Source: Rhodobiaceae bacterium UBA4490
GTDB lineage: Bacteria; Pseudomonadota; Alphaproteobacteria; Parvibaculales; Parvibaculaceae
DNA: 64,000 nt
NCBI GenBank assembly: GCA_002389665.1
Contig: DGNO01000005.1
Coordinates: 402,859 to 466,858 of the forward strand
Direction: 5' to 3'
Part shown: piece by piece, positions 16,482 to 24,747 of the stretch
How positions within the stretch are numbered: the first letter of the stretch is position 1
How the letters are laid out: each line of letters starts with the position of its first letter
Notes under the pieces: model-generated
Told to the model about the DNA's origin: nothing
What the model saw: the letters and a program-made list of their open reading frames with translations, nothing else
Database searches by the model: none
Translations under genes and position numbers: made by a program

Positions 16482-17362
16482 AGAAGCTCGATCCCGGTTT
16501 GATGGCGCATCTGGAAACGGGTGCGACGACGCTGTGTCATTGCTGGAAGCTGACGCGGGGCGACGGCGCCGTGCTCGGTTTTACCGATCACGATTTGCCC
16601 GTCGAGTTCGCGGGCACGCGCTATGAAGCCGAAGGCGGCTTCGGCGCAAGCGAGCTGGAAACGAGCGAAGGGCTCAGTGTCGACAATCTCGATGTGATGG
16701 GCGCGCTCAGTTCCGAGCGGCTGCGTGAAGGGGATCTCGCCGCCGGGCTTTACGACGATGCGGAAATCGAAATCTGGCGCGTCAATTGGCAGGTCCCTTC
16801 CGAGCGGGTGCTGCTGCGCAAAGGCAATCTCGGGGAAGTGCGTCGCTCCGGTCAGCGCTTCAGCGCCGAGGTGCGGGGTCTTGCCCATAAGCTTAATCAG
16901 CCTGTCGGGCGCATCTATCAATATGCCTGCGATGCGGTGCTGGGGGACAGTGCCTGCAAGGTGAATTTGGCGGCAGCGGCTTTCAAGGGCGCGGGCACGG
17001 TGCTCGCGGCGGAAGAGGCGCGGGTGATCGAGGCGGCGGGGCTTTCTGGTTTTGCCGAAGGCTGGTTTGCGCGCGGGGTGCTGACCTTTCAAAGCGGGCT
17101 CAATACCGGGCGAAGCGGCGAAGTGAAACTGCATGTGCTGCGGGCGGACCGGGCGGTGATCGAGCTTTGGGTGCCGATGCCGGAGCCTGCCGCACCGGGC
17201 GACACCTTCACCGTGACGGCGGGCTGTGACAAGCAGTTCGAAACCTGCCGGGCGAAATTTTCCAATACCGATAATTTCCGCGGCTTCCCGCATATGCCGG
17301 GCAATACCTATGTGCAGGCCTATGCGCGGCGCGGTGAGCGGAACGATGGGGGGAGGTTATGA
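16478..17362 (+). CDS. DUF2163/phage BR0599-family hub protein (g13-like)
   Basis: A 294-residue baseplate hub protein. Seen: LETGATTLCHCWKLTRGDG at the N-terminus, LGFTDHDLPVEFAGTRYEAE, GLSVDNLDVMGALSSERL, and a C-terminal cysteine set (ACDAVLGDSACKVNL; GCDKQFETCRAKFSN) followed by NFRGFPHMPGNTYV. In RcGTA cryo-EM work the homologous hub protein binds an iron-sulfur cluster through cysteines; the four C-terminal cysteines seen here fit that. Confidence 0.94.
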   Translation: MKKLDPGLMAHLETGATTLCHCWKLTRGDGAVLGFTDHDLPVEFAGTRYEAEGGFGASELETSEGLSVDNLDVMGALSSERLREGDLAAGLYDDAEIEIWRVNWQVPSERVLLRKGNLGEVRRSGQRFSAEVRGLAHKLNQPVGRIYQYACDAVLGDSACKVNLAAAAFKGAGTVLAAEEARVIEAAGLSGFAEGWFARGVLTFQSGLNTGRSGEVKLHVLRADRAVIELWVPMPEPAAPGDTFTVTAGCDKQFETCRAKFSNTDNFRGFPHMPGNTYVQAYARRGERNDGGRL

Positions 17363-17814
17363 GCGCGCCTACCTCGATGAGCCGCGCCGAACTCCTGAGC
17401 GAAGCGCGCAGCTGGCTCGGCACGCCTTACCGCCACCAGGCAAGCTGCAGGGGGGCGGGCGCCGACTGTCTCGGGCTCATTCGCGGGCTTTACCGGGCGG
17501 GCATGGGCGCGGAGCCCGAAGCGCCGCCGCCTTATACGCCCGATTGGGGCGAGGCGGCGGGCGGCGCGCGTGAAAGCCTGCTGGAAGCCGCGCGGCGGCA
17601 CTTGCAAGAAAAAGAGCGGGCAGAAATGCGCCCCGGCGATGTGCTGCTGTTCAGAGTGATGGCGCGCGGGCCGATCAAACATTGCGCGGTACTGAGCGGG
17701 GCGGGACGCATGATCCATGCGTATTCGGGCCGGGCTGTCTGCGAAACCGTGCTCGGGCCTTATTGGCGCGCGCGGCTCACCCATGTTTTTGCTTTTCCTT
17801 TTATTGGCGAGTGA
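17359..17814 (+). CDS. NlpC/P60 family cell-wall peptidase (g14-like)
   Basis: A 151-residue peptidase carried at the tail tip to open the recipient's peptidoglycan. Seen: EARSWLGTPYRHQASCRGAG, catalytic Cys37 in GADCLGLIRGL, PGDVLLFR, and catalytic His in GPIKHCAVLSG, matching the phage variant of the NlpC/P60 fold. It is coupled to the hub gene (ATGA overlap) and followed 4 bases later by the megatron gene. Confidence 0.94.
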   Translation: MSAPTSMSRAELLSEARSWLGTPYRHQASCRGAGADCLGLIRGLYRAGMGAEPEAPPPYTPDWGEAAGGARESLLEAARRHLQEKERAEMRPGDVLLFRVMARGPIKHCAVLSGAGRMIHAYSGRAVCETVLGPYWRARLTHVFAFPFIGE

Positions 17815-17817
17815 GCG

Positions 17818-20800
17818 ATGGCCTCTCTGGTTTTGAATTCGGCCGGCTCGGCGCTCGGCGCTGCGCTGCTGCCGCAAGGGCTCGACATTCTGGGCGCGAA
17901 TATTTCCAGCGCGCTGATTGGCGAGGCGGTGGGCACGCTGGCCGGTTCTTTTATCGACCAGCAGCTTTTCGGCCCGACCGTGGCGAACCGGGAGGGTCCG
18001 CGCCTCGCTGATCTGAGCGTGCAAACCTCGAGTGAGGGCGCGCCCGTTCCCCGCCTTTATGGCCGCGCGCGCCTTTCCGGCCAGGTGATCTGGGCAGCGC
18101 GCTTTAAAGAACATGTGAGCGTGCGCGAGACGGGCGGCGGGGGCAAAGGCGGCGGCGGAGGCTCTTCCGCGCAAGTCACCGAATATTCCTACACCGCGTC
18201 TTTTGCCGTCGGCTTATGTGAAGGGCCGGTGACGCGGCTCGGGCGCATCTGGGCCGATGGCAAACTCTTGGACACGCACGCGCTGACGCTGCGCTTTTAT
18301 GCGGGCGGAGAGAGCCAGGAACCCGATCCGCTGATCGAAGCGGTGGAAGGGGCGGGGAACGTGCCTGCCTATCGCGGGCTCTCATACGTTGTCTTCGAAG
18401 ATATGCCGATCGGCCCTTATGGCAACCGCGTGCCGCAGCTTGCCTTTGAAGTCTTTCACGCGCTGGAAGGCGTTGAAGGGGAGATCCGGGCCGTGACGAT
18501 TATTCCGGGGGCAAGCGAGTTCGGTTATGACCCGGTGCCGCACCGCCAGCTTTTCTTTGAAGGCAGCACGCGGCCGGAAAACGCGCACGGGGCGGGCGGG
18601 CAGGCGGACTGGTCGCTGGCGCTCGATCAGCTCAAAGGCACTTGCCCGAATGTGGATGCAGCCTCGCTGGTGGTGGCCTGGTTCGGCACGGATTTGCGTG
18701 CCGGGACATGCGAGCTGCGCCCGAAAGTCGAGAACCGGGAAAAAGTGACGGCGCCGGAAGCCTGGCGCGTGGCGGGGGAGACGCGGGGCAGCGCACAGCT
18801 CGTCAGCCGGATCGAGGGCGAGCCTGCCTATGGCGGCACGCCGTCGGACGCCTCCGTCATCCGCGCCATTCAGGATTTAAAGGCGCGCGGGCTTGCCGCT
18901 GTCTTTTATCCTTTCATTCTGATGGATGTGCCGCCGGACAACGCGCTGCCCGATCCTTATGGCGGGGCGGCGCAAGCGGCCTTTCCCTGGCGCGGGCGCA
19001 TAACGCTGGATAAAGCGCCGGGCATGGCGGGAAGCGCGGATGGAAGCGCGGCGGCGGCAGATGACGTCGCCGCTTTTTTCGGCACCGCCACGCCGAACGA
19101 CTTTTCCGTCTTCGGGAATGTGGTGAGTTATTCGGGGCCTGAGGAATGGTCCTTGCGGCGCATGGTGCTGCATTACGCTCATCTTTGCGCGGCGGCGGGC
19201 GGCGTCGATGCGTTTCTTATCGGCTCGGAATTGCGCGGGCTCACACGCATCAGAAGCGGGCCCGGCACCTATCCGGCAACGGCCGAGCTGCGGGCGTTGG
19301 CGCGGGATGTGCGCGGCATTCTCGGGCCTTCCTGCAAAATCTCTTATGCGGCGGACTGGAGCGAATATGGCGCGCATCAGCCGGGCGGGGGCGATCTTTT
19401 CTTTCCGCTCGACCCGCTTTGGGCGGATAGCGATGTGGACTTCATCGGCATCGACAATTATTTGCCGCTCTCCGATTGGCGGGAAGGGGCGGGGCATCTC
19501 GATGAAGAAGCAGGCGCGGCGTCGATCTATGAACTCGAATACCTCAAAGCCAATATCGAAGGCGGGGAATATTACGACTGGTTCTATGCAAACGAGGCGG
19601 ACCGGGCAGCGCAGATCCGCACGCCCATCAGCGACGGGGCCTACGGCAAGCCCTGGGTCTTCCGCGCCAAGGACATTCGCGCCTTCTGGGAGAACGCGCA
19701 TTACGAGCGCCCCGGCGGCATCGAGGCGGCAAGCCCGACGCCCTGGCAGCCGCGCTCCAAACCCATCTGGTTTACCGAGTTCGGGGTGCCGGCGGTCGAT
19801 AAAGGCACGAACCAGCCCAATGTCTTTGTCGATGAAAAATCCTCCGAAAGCGCGCTGCCTTATTTCTCGACCGGCAGGCGCGACGATTACATCCAGCGGC
19901 GCGGCATCGAAGCGTTCCTTTCATACTGGCAAGAGGCGGGGAACAATCCGGTCTCGCCTACTTACGGCGGGGCGATGGTGCCGCTTGGCCGTGTTTTTCT
20001 TTGGACATGGGACGCGCGGCCTTCGCCCGCCTTTCCGCAGCTCGGCGAACTTTGGTCGGATGCGGAAAACTGGCAGCGCGGGCATTGGCTGAACGGGCGG
20101 CTCGGCGCGGTGCCGCTGGAAGCGCTGGTGCGCGCGCTGATGGCGGATGTAGGGTTTGCGGCGGCGGATGCCGCAGGCCTTGCGGGTACCTTGCAAGGCT
20201 ATGTGGTGGACAGGGTGATGGCGCCGCGCAAAGCGCTCGAGCCTTTGATGCTGGCGCATTTCTTTTCCGGCGCGGAAACGGAAGGGCGCATTCTCTTCCG
20301 CCACTTTGCAAAAGAGCCTGCCTTGACGCTCGGCCCCGATAAGCTGGTGCTCGCAAATGAGGAAAGCGGTCATGGTTATGAGTTCACGCGGGGCCAGGAG
20401 ACGGAACTGCCTGCCGCCGCGAAACTCACTTATATCGATTCAGAACTCGATTACCGCATGGCGGCGGTGGAAGCGCAGCGGCGCGGGGTGAAAAGCCGGC
20501 GCGTCGCGGCAAGCGCGCTGCCCATGGTGCTGCGCCAGGAGGAGGCGCAGGCGATTGCCGATATCTGGATCCAGGATGCCTGGGTGAAGCGGGAAGGCGT
20601 GCGGCTCGATCTGCCGCCGAGCCTTCTGGCGCTCGATCCGGGCGATCTGGTGCGGCTTGATCTGCCGGAGCGGCGGGCAGCCTTCCGTCTGACGGGGATG
20701 AGCGATGGCAGCTTCCGCCAGGCGATGGGCGTGATGAGCGAGACAAGCCTTTATGGGCCGATCAGCGCGCCGCCGCGCCGGTTTGAGGGGGAAAGCGCGG

Positions 20801-21759
20801 GGGGGCTCGGCCCGCCCGATGCGGTGCTGCTCGATCTGCCGCTTCTGGGCGAGGGAGAGGGCGCGGCGCGCGCGGCCCATGCGCCGCTTTTTGCTGCTTT
20901 TGCCGAGCCCTGGCCGGGATCACTGGCGCTTTACCGCAGTTTCGACGGGGCGAGCTTTTCTTTTCTTCAAGATGTGCCCGTTGCTGCCGTGATGGGGCGC
21001 ACGCGCAGCGCTTTTGCCGCGGGCCCGCTTTGGCGCTGGGATGAAGCAAACAGCCTGACGGTGGAGATCGGTTCGGGCACGCTTGAAAGCAGGAGCGATC
21101 TTGCCGTGTTGAACGGGGCGAACCTCGCTTGCGTTGAAACCCAGCCCGGCCGCTTTGAAGTGCTGCAATTTGCACGCGCCGAACTCATCGGGCCGGGGCT
21201 TTACCGGCTGGAGCGGTTTTTACGCGGGCAGGCGGGAAGCGAGGGGGAGATGGCGGCGCTGCTTGGCGCGGGCGCGCGCTTTGTGCTGCTCGACGGGGCG
21301 GTGCGCCCGCTGGCGCTTGGGGCAGATGAGCGGCGCCTTGAGATGAACTGGCGCATCGGGCCTGCCGCATTGCCTTTTACCGATCCAGCTTTTCTTTCCT
21401 TTTCCGCTTCTTTTGCGGGCATTGGGCTCAGGCCTTTGTCGCCGGTGCAGGCGAAAGCGCGCCGGCTTGCGGGCGGAGACATCGCGCTTACCTGGGCGCG
21501 GCGCACGCGCCTTGGCGGGGATAGCTGGGAAGGGCTCGATGTGCCGCTCGGCGAGGAAGAAGAGATGTATGAGGTGGAGATTAAAGAGGGCGGCAATGTG
21601 AAACGGGTAATCCGAACGGGCGGGCCGGAGCTCCTTTATCCGCAAGCGGATCAATTGGCCGATTTCGGCGCGCCGCCCGGCATGCTTTCTCTTTCCATCT
21701 ATCAACTGAGCCGCGCTTACGGGCGCGGCGCGGCGCTGGAGGCCGAGCTTCATGTCTGA
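17818..21759 (+). CDS. GTA megatron/host-specificity tail protein (g15-like) with TIM-barrel domain
   Basis: A 1313-residue baseplate and tail-tip protein, length typical of RcGTA g15. Domains seen: an N-terminal membrane-like Gly/Ala-rich segment (residues about 1-55), a GGGGKGGGGGSS linker (about 106-117), a beta region, then a GTA TIM-barrel-like domain carrying LKARGLAAVFYPFILMDVPP, AFLIGSELRGLTRIR, SCKISYAADWSEYG, DFIGIDNYLPLSDWREG and KPIWFTEFGVPAVDKG (glycosidase-like acidic residues), and a C-terminal tail-protein domain ending LSRAYGRGAALEAELHV. It overlaps the DUF2793 gene by 8 bases. In RcGTA this protein forms the tip that contacts recipient cells. Confidence 0.95.
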   Translation: MASLVLNSAGSALGAALLPQGLDILGANISSALIGEAVGTLAGSFIDQQLFGPTVANREGPRLADLSVQTSSEGAPVPRLYGRARLSGQVIWAARFKEHVSVRETGGGGKGGGGGSSAQVTEYSYTASFAVGLCEGPVTRLGRIWADGKLLDTHALTLRFYAGGESQEPDPLIEAVEGAGNVPAYRGLSYVVFEDMPIGPYGNRVPQLAFEVFHALEGVEGEIRAVTIIPGASEFGYDPVPHRQLFFEGSTRPENAHGAGGQADWSLALDQLKGTCPNVDAASLVVAWFGTDLRAGTCELRPKVENREKVTAPEAWRVAGETRGSAQLVSRIEGEPAYGGTPSDASVIRAIQDLKARGLAAVFYPFILMDVPPDNALPDPYGGAAQAAFPWRGRITLDKAPGMAGSADGSAAAADDVAAFFGTATPNDFSVFGNVVSYSGPEEWSLRRMVLHYAHLCAAAGGVDAFLIGSELRGLTRIRSGPGTYPATAELRALARDVRGILGPSCKISYAADWSEYGAHQPGGGDLFFPLDPLWADSDVDFIGIDNYLPLSDWREGAGHLDEEAGAASIYELEYLKANIEGGEYYDWFYANEADRAAQIRTPISDGAYGKPWVFRAKDIRAFWENAHYERPGGIEAASPTPWQPRSKPIWFTEFGVPAVDKGTNQPNVFVDEKSSESALPYFSTGRRDDYIQRRGIEAFLSYWQEAGNNPVSPTYGGAMVPLGRVFLWTWDARPSPAFPQLGELWSDAENWQRGHWLNGRLGAVPLEALVRALMADVGFAAADAAGLAGTLQGYVVDRVMAPRKALEPLMLAHFFSGAETEGRILFRHFAKEPALTLGPDKLVLANEESGHGYEFTRGQETELPAAAKLTYIDSELDYRMAAVEAQRRGVKSRRVAASALPMVLRQEEAQAIADIWIQDAWVKREGVRLDLPPSLLALDPGDLVRLDLPERRAAFRLTGMSDGSFRQAMGVMSETSLYGPISAPPRRFEGESAGGLGPPDAVLLDLPLLGEGEGAARAAHAPLFAAFAEPWPGSLALYRSFDGASFSFLQDVPVAAVMGRTRSAFAAGPLWRWDEANSLTVEIGSGTLESRSDLAVLNGANLACVETQPGRFEVLQFARAELIGPGLYRLERFLRGQAGSEGEMAALLGAGARFVLLDGAVRPLALGADERRLEMNWRIGPAALPFTDPAFLSFSASFAGIGLRPLSPVQAKARRLAGGDIALTWARRTRLGGDSWEGLDVPLGEEEEMYEVEIKEGGNVKRVIRTGGPELLYPQADQLADFGAPPGMLSLSIYQLSRAYGRGAALEAELHV

Positions 21760-22465
21760 GACCACGCATTTGCAATTGCCGCTGCTGGCCGCCGCGCAGG
21801 CCCAGAAACATGTGACGATGAACGAGGCACTGGCGCAGCTCGATGCGCTGACCCAGCTTGCGGTGCTCAGCCGGACGCTTGCCGCCCCGCCCCCCGCCCC
21901 GGAGGAAGGCGCGCGTTATCTCGTCGGCCAAGGGGCGAGCGGGGAATGGGCGGGCGAGGAAGGAAAGCTCGCCTGGTTCGATGCCGGGGTCTGGCGCTTT
22001 CTTCAGCCGCAGGAAGGCTGGCGGGCGTTTGTTGCGGATGAAGGCGCGAGCCTTCTCTTCAGTGCGGGTGTCTGGCGGCAGGAGGCGGCGGAGCTGTTGG
22101 GCATAAGCGCAAACGGGGCGGCGTTCCGGGCGAAAGTGATCGAGGCCGATCATGTGATCGCGGCGGGCGCCTTCAACGATACGGCGCTCGCCATTCCCGA
22201 CCGCGCCGTCGTTCTCGCCGTGACGGGCCGGGTGCTCGAAACGCTGACGGGGGCCACAAGCTGGGCGCTTGGCGTTGCCGCCGACCCGCAGCGCTATGGC
22301 AATGGCATCGGCGCGGTGGCGGATAGCACGGTGGTGGGGGTGAGCGGCGTGCCGACCGCCTATTACGGCGCAACGCCCTTGAGAATAAGCGCGCAGGGGG
22401 CGGATTTCACCGGCGGACGGCTGCGCCTCGCCATCCATTATCTGATGTTTACTAGTCCGTCGTGA
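21752..22465 (+). CDS. DUF2793 domain-containing protein (GTA-associated, probable tail fibre/receptor-binding)
   Basis: A 237-residue protein. Seen: the typical DUF2793 N-terminus (LLAAAQAQKHVTMNEALAQL), GARYLVGQGASGEWAGEEG, WRFLQPQEGWRAFVADEG, and a C-terminal domain with SWALGVAADPQRYGNGIGAV and a GGRLRLAIHYL ending, resembling the tail-fibre-like C-terminal domain found in GTA and prophage spikes. It overlaps the megatron gene, so it belongs to the same transcript. It is the last GC-rich gene before the AT-richer cassette. Confidence 0.88.
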   Translation: MSETTHLQLPLLAAAQAQKHVTMNEALAQLDALTQLAVLSRTLAAPPPAPEEGARYLVGQGASGEWAGEEGKLAWFDAGVWRFLQPQEGWRAFVADEGASLLFSAGVWRQEAAELLGISANGAAFRAKVIEADHVIAAGAFNDTALAIPDRAVVLAVTGRVLETLTGATSWALGVAADPQRYGNGIGAVADSTVVGVSGVPTAYYGATPLRISAQGADFTGGRLRLAIHYLMFTSPS

Positions 22466-22490
22466 ATGGATGGTCCGTTCACAAAGTGAA
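22462..22490. repeat. Nested inverted repeats at the left edge of the AT-rich cassette
   Basis: GTGAATGGA (22462-22470) faces TCCGTTCAC (22474-22482; one mismatch, or a G-T pair in RNA), and TTCAC (22478-22482) faces GTGAA (22486-22490). Three GTGAA half-sites alternate in orientation, immediately 3' of the DUF2793 stop and just upstream of the candidate promoter. There is no T run, so an operator or junction element is likelier than a terminator. Confidence 0.5.
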
Positions 22491-22494
22491 TACG

Positions 22495-22530
22495 TGGACA
22501 TTCGAATATGAAATTGCTATTTTAAAATAG
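22495..22530 (+). promoter_or_regulatory. Candidate promoter with operator palindrome for the proteasome-like gene
   Basis: TGGACA at 22495-22500 and TATTTT at 22518-22523 are 17 bases apart, a fair sigma70-type match. The -10 is embedded in a perfect 14-base palindrome, CTATTTTAAAATAG at 22517-22530, well placed for a repressor. The gene starts at 22558 after a GGGGAGGGGGA ribosome-binding site. Confidence 0.5.
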
Positions 22531-22557
22531 GTGGTTTCGGAGCCTAGGGGAGGGGGA

Positions 22558-23874
22558 ATGACTGCTGAAATTGCGATTCTGAACAAAACTGCTGTTGCTC
22601 TTGCCGCAGACAGCGCCGTTACTATTTCTGCTGGTAGCAAAGAAGATAAAATCTTTGATACAGCTGATAAGTTGTTCGAGCTTTCAAACCACAATGCCAT
22701 AGGCATTATGATTTATAACAACATGAGTTTCATGGAAGCTCCGTTGCCTTCGCTTATCCGTGCGTTCCGAGCACAATGCGACGAGGCAAATTGCGTAGAG
22801 GATGCAGCTAAAGGCTTTCTGGAGTTTCTTCACAATTTTGGTAAGCAAGCTGGTGAGCGAGTTCGAAATGATGCTGTCGGGGCTATCATTTCGCCATTTG
22901 TGCATGCGGTGCACAACAGGGCGTTTGCTCGCTTCCAGAACAAGGTGATGGATGACGAACAACTGGAGCAAGATCCCCGGCAGTTACTTGAAGGGTTTAT
23001 CGATTCGGAGTTAAACCGTCTCGATAAAATTCTTAAGGTATATGACAATGCGGAATTTGTTGGTGGTAAGAGTATTCGATTCACGAAACCTAGAGCAGAA
23101 TACCTGAGGAAGACGATTGAGACGTACCTTCCTCTGTCTACGGATGATCAAAAAGATCGAATGTTGCAGATAGTCAAAAGTGCTCTTGGTAAGGCATATG
23201 TGTCCAGTGGTAAGACAGGTATAATAGTCGCTGGGTTTGGAGCGGGTGATCTCTTCCCGACGTTAGTCTCTTATGAAATAGATGGAATGATTTGGGATCG
23301 CTTGAAGTTTATTCAAACGAACCACATAGACATTGATCGCGATGGGCATAAGGCAAGGGTTTTGCCATTTGCTCAAAAGGAGATGGTTGAGAGATTCCTT
23401 TACGGATTGGATGACGGAATTCAGCAAAATATAACCACCTACTGCAGAGAATCGTTGCCAGATATACGCAAGGTAATGCTAAAACACGTTGAATTCCAAG
23501 ATGAGGAAGACAGGGGCTCGCTGGAGAAAAAAGCGAGACGAGCTGAGTCAGAGTTTACTAAAGGTTTGAATAAGAAGGCTTTTGATAAGATACGCACCGA
23601 GTCTCAGGCCGAGATTGAGGATATGGTTGAATTTATGCCTAAGCCCGAGATGGCGAAAATGGCGGAAGCTCTTGTTAATTTAACTTCCATTAAAAGACGT
23701 GTGTCTAGAGGTATGGAAACCGTCGGCGGACCGATCGATGTAGCGGTAATTTCACAGTCTGAAGGCTTTGTATGGGTTCGCAGAAAACACTACTTCCCTG
23801 CGGAGTTGAATGGACGTTATTTTGAACGAATGAAAACATCTGTTCAAAAAGGATCGGGGGTTGCTAATGCTTGA
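22558..23874 (+). CDS. Proteasome beta/HslV-like Ntn-hydrolase (uncharacterised, moron-like cargo)
   Basis: A 438-residue protein encoded by visibly AT-richer DNA than its neighbours. The product begins MTAEIAILNKTAVALAADSA. Aligned without gaps from Thr2 to a proteasome beta subunit, Thr2 takes the place of nucleophile Thr1 and Asp18 that of Asp17 (the L-A-A-D motif). Lys38 in DTADKLFEL fits Lys33 with a short insertion. A later GIIVAGFGAGD (221-231) resembles the alanine/glycine-rich AG-D strand, and GGPIDVAVI (390-398) matches the final strands. Between about residues 60 and 215 and again 250-385 it has larger helical insertions than proteasome or HslV subunits. The start at 22558 is chosen for its strong ribosome-binding site; the frame also runs up to 22531. 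No signal peptide or membrane helix is seen. Substrate and role unknown. It is coupled to the small gene at 23867. Confidence 0.7.
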   Translation: MTAEIAILNKTAVALAADSAVTISAGSKEDKIFDTADKLFELSNHNAIGIMIYNNMSFMEAPLPSLIRAFRAQCDEANCVEDAAKGFLEFLHNFGKQAGERVRNDAVGAIISPFVHAVHNRAFARFQNKVMDDEQLEQDPRQLLEGFIDSELNRLDKILKVYDNAEFVGGKSIRFTKPRAEYLRKTIETYLPLSTDDQKDRMLQIVKSALGKAYVSSGKTGIIVAGFGAGDLFPTLVSYEIDGMIWDRLKFIQTNHIDIDRDGHKARVLPFAQKEMVERFLYGLDDGIQQNITTYCRESLPDIRKVMLKHVEFQDEEDRGSLEKKARRAESEFTKGLNKKAFDKIRTESQAEIEDMVEFMPKPEMAKMAEALVNLTSIKRRVSRGMETVGGPIDVAVISQSEGFVWVRRKHYFPAELNGRYFERMKTSVQKGSGVANA

Positions 23875-24055
23875 ACTAGAAAAATTGAACCAGCGACGAG
23901 ACGAAGATGGAAATATTATTCTCGATTATTCGTTGGATTCGTATGAGTCCGATATTTCGGAAGAACTTGAAGAGATAGTTCGTTCGACGCGCAAGAAAAT
24001 CGAGAAGGCATATGAAGGACAGCGAAAGGTTCGGGTGAAACTTAAAGTAGCTTGA
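23867..24055 (+). CDS. Small charged protein overlapping the proteasome-like gene
   Basis: A 62-residue protein starting at ATG 23867, 8 bases inside the end of the preceding gene; GGGGG lies 6 bases upstream. It is acidic in its first two thirds (LNQRRDEDGNIILDYSLDSY, then SDISEELEEIV) and basic at the end (RKKIEKAYEGQRKVRVKLKV). I recognise no family. The overlap implies coupled synthesis with the Ntn-hydrolase-like protein, so partner, regulator, inhibitor or substrate adaptor are all possible; none is shown by the sequence. Confidence 0.65.
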   Translation: MLELEKLNQRRDEDGNIILDYSLDSYESDISEELEEIVRSTRKKIEKAYEGQRKVRVKLKVA

Positions 24056-24088
24056 TCCGGCGTTGTGGTGGCTGTGATTTTTGATCGA

Positions 24089-24117
24089 GGGTTCTGCATT
24101 GCAGAGCCCCTTTTTTT
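24089..24117 (+). terminator. Rho-independent terminator closing the cassette
   Basis: A 9-bp stem (24089-24097 with 24101-24109, one T-G pair), a 3-base loop and seven T from 24111 to 24117. It lies 33 bases after the small gene and marks the right end of the two-gene unit. Confidence 0.88.
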
Positions 24118-24204
24118 ACGAAACACGCACTAAGTTCTTGCTTTGTTCTCGCATATGGAATAAATTCCTAAATAGCGAATTTCAGAACAGCAGCAGGAGG
24201 TGTC

Positions 24205-24747
24205 ATGCCGCCCCATCATCATATGGCGGGCGATCCGGACCCGCGTGACATGCGCCATTTAAGGCTCTTTGCGGCGGCCCTTGCCTTTTGGGCCGCAGAC
24301 GAGGGCGGGCAAGGCGAGGCGGGCGAGGCCAGCATCCGGGCGCTGGCGGCGCTGATCCGCAACCGGCTTTTATGGGCGCGGGCCTATAAGCGGGCCATGG
24401 GCCGGGCGCATCCGCTTTATGGAGACGGCTCGCTTTATGCCGTGCTGGCGAGTCTGGCCGTGCGCCTGCCGGAGGCGAGCGAGGCGGGGCGGTTCCTCGA
24501 AATTTCCCGCGCCGCGCTTTCGGGCGCGCTGCCGGATGAGACCGGCGGGGCGACGCAGTTTCACCGCCATGAGGAAACCCCGGCCTGGGCGGCGCGGGCG
24601 TTGCCGCGCGCGCTCATTGGACGGCACTGGTTCTATGTCCGCCCGGAAGAAGCGGCGGCGCTTTATCCCTTTTTGGACCCCGTTTCGGGGACGGCATGTG
24701 AGGAGAGAACCTGCGGCAGGACGCAGGAGAAAAGGAGGCGTGAATGA
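24205..24747 (+). CDS. SleB-like cell wall hydrolase (Hydrolase_2 type)
   Basis: A 180-residue probable peptidoglycan hydrolase. Seen: ALAALIRNRLLWARAYKR, GATQFHRHEETPAWAA and IGRHWFYV, the order of the SleB/CwlJ hydrolase core (IxNR... GAT.FH... IG.H.FY). No signal peptide is evident, so it would need a holin or SAR-type route, consistent with the small membrane protein encoded next. It has a strong ribosome-binding site (CAGGAGG). It resumes the GC-rich composition after the AT-richer cassette and overlaps the next gene (ATGA). Confidence 0.85.
   Translation: MPPHHHMAGDPDPRDMRHLRLFAAALAFWAADEGGQGEAGEASIRALAALIRNRLLWARAYKRAMGRAHPLYGDGSLYAVLASLAVRLPEASEAGRFLEISRAALSGALPDETGGATQFHRHEETPAWAARALPRALIGRHWFYVRPEEAAALYPFLDPVSGTACEERTCGRTQEKRRRE

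Noticed and set aside
22466..24204. Possible attachment sites or target-site duplications flanking the AT-rich cassette.
   Set aside because: I found no direct repeat shared by the two edges and no integrase or transposase, so no mobile element is called.
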